The notes under the pieces are model-generated. The model was not told the origin of the DNA and ran no database searches. It saw only the letters and a program-made list of their open reading frames with translations. Positions 61,559 through 64,000 of a stretch of 64,000 bases of DNA are shown here, one piece after another. The stretch comes from Altererythrobacter ishigakiensis (GTDB taxonomy: Bacteria; Pseudomonadota; Alphaproteobacteria; Sphingomonadales; Sphingomonadaceae). Positions within the stretch are counted from its first letter, which is position 1; each line of letters starts with the position of its first letter. The stretch spans positions 930,001 to 994,000 of the forward strand of contig NZ_CP015963.1 of the NCBI RefSeq assembly GCF_001663155.1, given 5' to 3'. The position numbers and the translations under genes are program-made.

Positions 61559-62625
61559 TGACAGGCAAGGTGATCCTTTACGGCGCGAGTGGCTATACTG
61601 GGCGAAAAATCGCCACACAAATCGCAGACGAAGTCGATCTTGTTCTGGCTGGGCGATCAGAAGAACGCGTGAAGGCAATTGCGCAGCCGCTGGGCTTGAA
61701 ATGGAAGGCGTTTGACTTGAGCGATGCGGGTGAGAATGCCCGCATGCTTAGGGGGTCAACATGCGTTGTGAACGCAGCCGGGCCGTTTGATGCGACAGCC
61801 TCTGCGTTGATTGATGCATGTCTCAAGACGGGCACGCATTATCTTGATCTGGGGGGTGAGTGGCCTGTCTTCATTGAGATTATGGCACGCCATGATGAAG
61901 CTCGTGATAAAGGCGTCATGCTGCTTCCCGGCATTGGTCTGACAATTGCGGCGACGGATTGCCTGTTGAAAAGGGCGGTCGAACTATGGCCTGAAACTCG
62001 TCATCTCTACCTTGGAATTTCCCGAGCGCAGGTAGTCTCGCGCGGCAGCGCCACAAGCATGGCCGGTATGGTCAACCCCACTGCGCTCATACAGCGCGAC
62101 GGCGAATTGGTAGAGGTGCCTTCCGGCAGCCTATCGCGCGCCTTCGACTTTGGAGAAGGTATGAGTGAGGCGGTGGCAATGAGTTGGGCTGATGTGGTCA
62201 CAGCCCCTTTCACGACCGGTATACCCAATATCGAAGTTTACAATGAAATGCGCTGGCACGAACGGGCCACCTATCGTGGAATAGGCCTGGGCATGGGAGT
62301 GACGGGTGCCAAGCCTTGGCGGTCGGCTGGCGGCCTGATTGCAAAGGCTTGGCCCGAGGTTCCAGCTGAGCACACAAGACAGAACGCGCGCTTCACAATG
62401 GTGGTTGAGGCGGTCGACCGATGGCGCCGTTCGCACTGGCTCCGCATGGAAACGCTAGATGGTTATGGGGCGTCGGTGAGGCTGGCCGAGACGGTCATTA
62501 ATCGCGTCTTGGCAGGTGAGACGCAAGCCGGGTTTGTTACTCCGGCAAATCTTTTCGGGTCGCAGCTCGTCGAAACCTCAGGGGCGGGAGTTATTGAAGC
62601 TCCTGATGGAAGGAGTGCTGCATGA
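61558..62625 (+). CDS. Saccharopine-dehydrogenase-like NAD(P)-binding protein
   Basis: 355 residues. Rossmann motif VILYGASGYTGRKIATQIA, then LVLAGRSEERVKAIA, CVVNAAGPFDATASALIDAC and GTHYLDLGGEWPVF, then LLPGIGLTIAATDCLL. This is the same superfamily as the protein at 21894-23120 and as trans-acting enoyl reductases, but shorter. Expected: NADPH-dependent reduction of a double bond or a keto group on a lipid-like substrate. In-operon position between the prenyl synthase and two acetoacetate-decarboxylase-like genes suggests it works on the product of the pathway. Start is coupled as TAATG; stop overlaps the next gene as ATGA. Confidence 0.82.
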   Translation: MTGKVILYGASGYTGRKIATQIADEVDLVLAGRSEERVKAIAQPLGLKWKAFDLSDAGENARMLRGSTCVVNAAGPFDATASALIDACLKTGTHYLDLGGEWPVFIEIMARHDEARDKGVMLLPGIGLTIAATDCLLKRAVELWPETRHLYLGISRAQVVSRGSATSMAGMVNPTALIQRDGELVEVPSGSLSRAFDFGEGMSEAVAMSWADVVTAPFTTGIPNIEVYNEMRWHERATYRGIGLGMGVTGAKPWRSAGGLIAKAWPEVPAEHTRQNARFTMVVEAVDRWRRSHWLRMETLDGYGASVRLAETVINRVLAGETQAGFVTPANLFGSQLVETSGAGVIEAPDGRSAA

Positions 62626-63863
62626 AACAACCACGCACAAACATCTGGTATGTCCAGTCTGCAGCGAGTCAGGACATTCCGCCGCCGTACTATTTCCCCG
62701 ATGTGTCGGTTCATGCGTTTGTCTTCGAGGCGAACGTCAAGGCAGTGCAGGAGTATTGCGACCGATTTCTGAACCTCGGCTCGAAACAAGAGCGCGGGTT
62801 CGAGTATCGTGCGGTTCCATATTGGCCTTACGCGACCCTCTTGTTCCTCAACTATCCGGTGATGATCAGTGCCAAGAAGAGCGAACTCTCAGTCGAAGAG
62901 CCAAATGAAGGTCTTCCTCACGGAGGAATGGCATTCGGCCATTCGCGATACGAGGTGCCTTATTCTGACCGAGGCATCATGCGCCAACGCGAAGTTTTCG
63001 TTGCGATGCCGGTCATTCGGTATGGGCTCGGCGCGAAGGGGCTGGTGACGGAATCAGAACTTGAGTGGATCATACCATGGATCGTCGTCAACAAACCCTG
63101 GTCATGCGTGTGTGGACGCGAAATGCTTGGTCTTGGCAAGTTGCTCGCCGGAATCGACATCGATCAGGGATTTTTTCCGGACAGTTTTGAAGGGCAGGTG
63201 AGAATGCCCGGCTGGAAGGATGAGCGACAGGGAGAGATGCAGGGACACTACAAGTTCATGAAGGTGTCGACCGGGCCGATTCTGCCTACTTTCCGAACCA
63301 GTCATAGCCCCGAGAAATCGATTGAGACCTTGCTCGCCAACAGCCCGGTGCGTTGGGGGATGGAAAACATGACCGGCCTTTCCAACTTCATCGACTATGC
63401 ATCGTTGGGGGTAATCCCGACCGCTATGCGGACCATCGGCCTCAAGCAATATCGCGATGCTGGCAGGCCCGACAAGGCGATCTATCAAGCGCTGGTCAGT
63501 TGTCGATCCAAATACTCAAACGTGCGTGATCTACAGCTTTATGATGAAGGGGATGTGACCATCGAGTTCAATCGCATGGGCAGTTTCTCGAACGCAATAG
63601 ATACGATCTTGGGTCAGCCTGAAGCCGGGCAGCTTTCGCATTTCCCGGGCATGCCCGAATCAGAACCGGCGACAGGGAGAAAAGTCTCGGTCAAAGCCGG
63701 TCTTCGATTTCACGCGGACATCAATTACGACAAGATGAGCATCGTACATGAGTTTCCGATAAACCCGGAAGGGGGCACCAATTCTAGGCCAACCACAGGC
63801 GATCTCACAGCGCGCTGGTTCAGGCCATTCAAGGGGTTCTTTGGCAGGAGGCCGCTGCCATGA
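62622..63863 (+). CDS. Acetoacetate decarboxylase-like protein, first of a tandem pair
   Basis: 413 residues, much longer than acetoacetate decarboxylase (about 245). CGREMLGLGKLLAGI aligns by eye with the GRExxGxPKKxA block of ADC, placing Lys173 at the Schiff-base Lys115, while the neighbouring Lys116 that tunes its pKa is Leu here. YFPDVSVHAFVFEANVKAVQ and LFLNYPVMISA are further ADC-like pieces near the N-terminus. The C-terminal ~200 residues have no clear ADC counterpart. It could decarboxylate, hydrate or cyclise a beta-keto or aldehyde substrate, as ADC-like enzymes do. ATG 62622 overlaps the reductase stop; its TGA overlaps the next start. Confidence 0.68.
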   Translation: MKQPRTNIWYVQSAASQDIPPPYYFPDVSVHAFVFEANVKAVQEYCDRFLNLGSKQERGFEYRAVPYWPYATLLFLNYPVMISAKKSELSVEEPNEGLPHGGMAFGHSRYEVPYSDRGIMRQREVFVAMPVIRYGLGAKGLVTESELEWIIPWIVVNKPWSCVCGREMLGLGKLLAGIDIDQGFFPDSFEGQVRMPGWKDERQGEMQGHYKFMKVSTGPILPTFRTSHSPEKSIETLLANSPVRWGMENMTGLSNFIDYASLGVIPTAMRTIGLKQYRDAGRPDKAIYQALVSCRSKYSNVRDLQLYDEGDVTIEFNRMGSFSNAIDTILGQPEAGQLSHFPGMPESEPATGRKVSVKAGLRFHADINYDKMSIVHEFPINPEGGTNSRPTTGDLTARWFRPFKGFFGRRPLP

Positions 63864-64000
63864 CCGATTTCGTCGAATCCTTCACCACGCAGCAGTTATT
63901 GCCGCCTTGGTATTCGCACGGCGCGAAAACCTGGATGTTCCTGATCAAAGCAAACAAGAAGCTGATGCAGGATTATCTAGATGAGCATTTCAACGATCCC
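63860..64000 (+). CDS. Second acetoacetate decarboxylase-like protein, cut by window end
   Basis: 47 residues visible, starting MTDFVESFTTQQLLPPWYSH and continuing with WMFLIKANKKLMQDYLDEHF. The pattern of an aromatic, hydrophobic strand followed by a helix with YLDEHF mirrors the start of the previous ADC-like protein (AFVFEANVKAVQEYCDRFL). ATG 63860 overlaps the previous stop as ATGA. The rest, including any catalytic Lys, lies beyond base 64000. Confidence 0.5.
   Translation, partial: MTDFVESFTTQQLLPPWYSHGAKTWMFLIKANKKLMQDYLDEHFNDP

Overview
The window looks like chromosomal DNA of an aerobic, chemo-heterotrophic sphingomonad, most likely Erythrobacteraceae (Alphaproteobacteria). This rests on protein style only: two large TonB-dependent receptors with 'PALAQ' signal peptides, TamA/TamB, a cbb3 oxidase operon with FNR boxes, an Anbu-proteasome operon and a PF04820-type halogenase behind a TonB receptor. 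Coding density is high, most neighbouring genes overlap by 1-14 bases, and no tRNA, rRNA, CRISPR array or transposase was found.

Layout. (1) 1-1432: end of a sugar-acid module (RpiB-like isomerase, KDG kinase), followed by a 388-base gap with a hairpin inside a pair of 23-bp direct repeats. (2) 1.8-4.7 kb: an unusual ClpB-like AAA+ protein, a possible coupled 39-codon ORF, and a methyltransferase. (3) 4.9-11.1 kb: Baeyer-Villiger-type monooxygenase divergent from a TetR regulator, AbgT transporter with a small membrane protein, and a PQQ sugar-dehydrogenase lipoprotein. (4) 11.3-17.7 kb: tamA-tamB. (5) 17.7-21.7 kb: circularly permuted ATP-grasp, alpha-E, transglutaminase and Anbu peptidase operon. 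(6) 23.1-33.5 kb, minus strand: amidohydrolase, DASS carrier, SGNH lipoprotein, D-aminoacylase-like lipoprotein, M14 carboxypeptidase and TonB receptor, which read as one uptake-and-degradation route. (7) 33.8-45.5 kb: DUF2189-like protein, OmpW, a Crp/Fnr regulator, ccoNOQP-ccoGHIS, a 71-aa secreted Cys protein and hemN. Three FNR-type boxes tie ompW, the regulator, the oxidase and hemN together. (8) 45.7-53.1 kb: TonB receptor, two sulfotransferase-like proteins (one with a TPR half) and a flavin-dependent halogenase. (9) 53.4-57.4 kb, minus strand: otsB - GH15 - otsA, where otsA has no standard start codon. (10) 57.6-64 kb: a tightly coupled six-gene operon running off the window: phytoene-desaturase-like flavoprotein, phasin-like protein, polyprenyl diphosphate synthase with an altered second Asp motif, saccharopine-dehydrogenase-like reductase and two tandem acetoacetate-decarboxylase-like proteins.

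The best candidate for an undescribed system is region 10. It looks like a pathway acting on isoprenoid or other lipid-like substrates and I know no characterised pathway with this gene set. Regions 6 and 8 and the AAA+ gene of region 2 are the next most interesting. All functional calls come from reading motifs; no database search was run.
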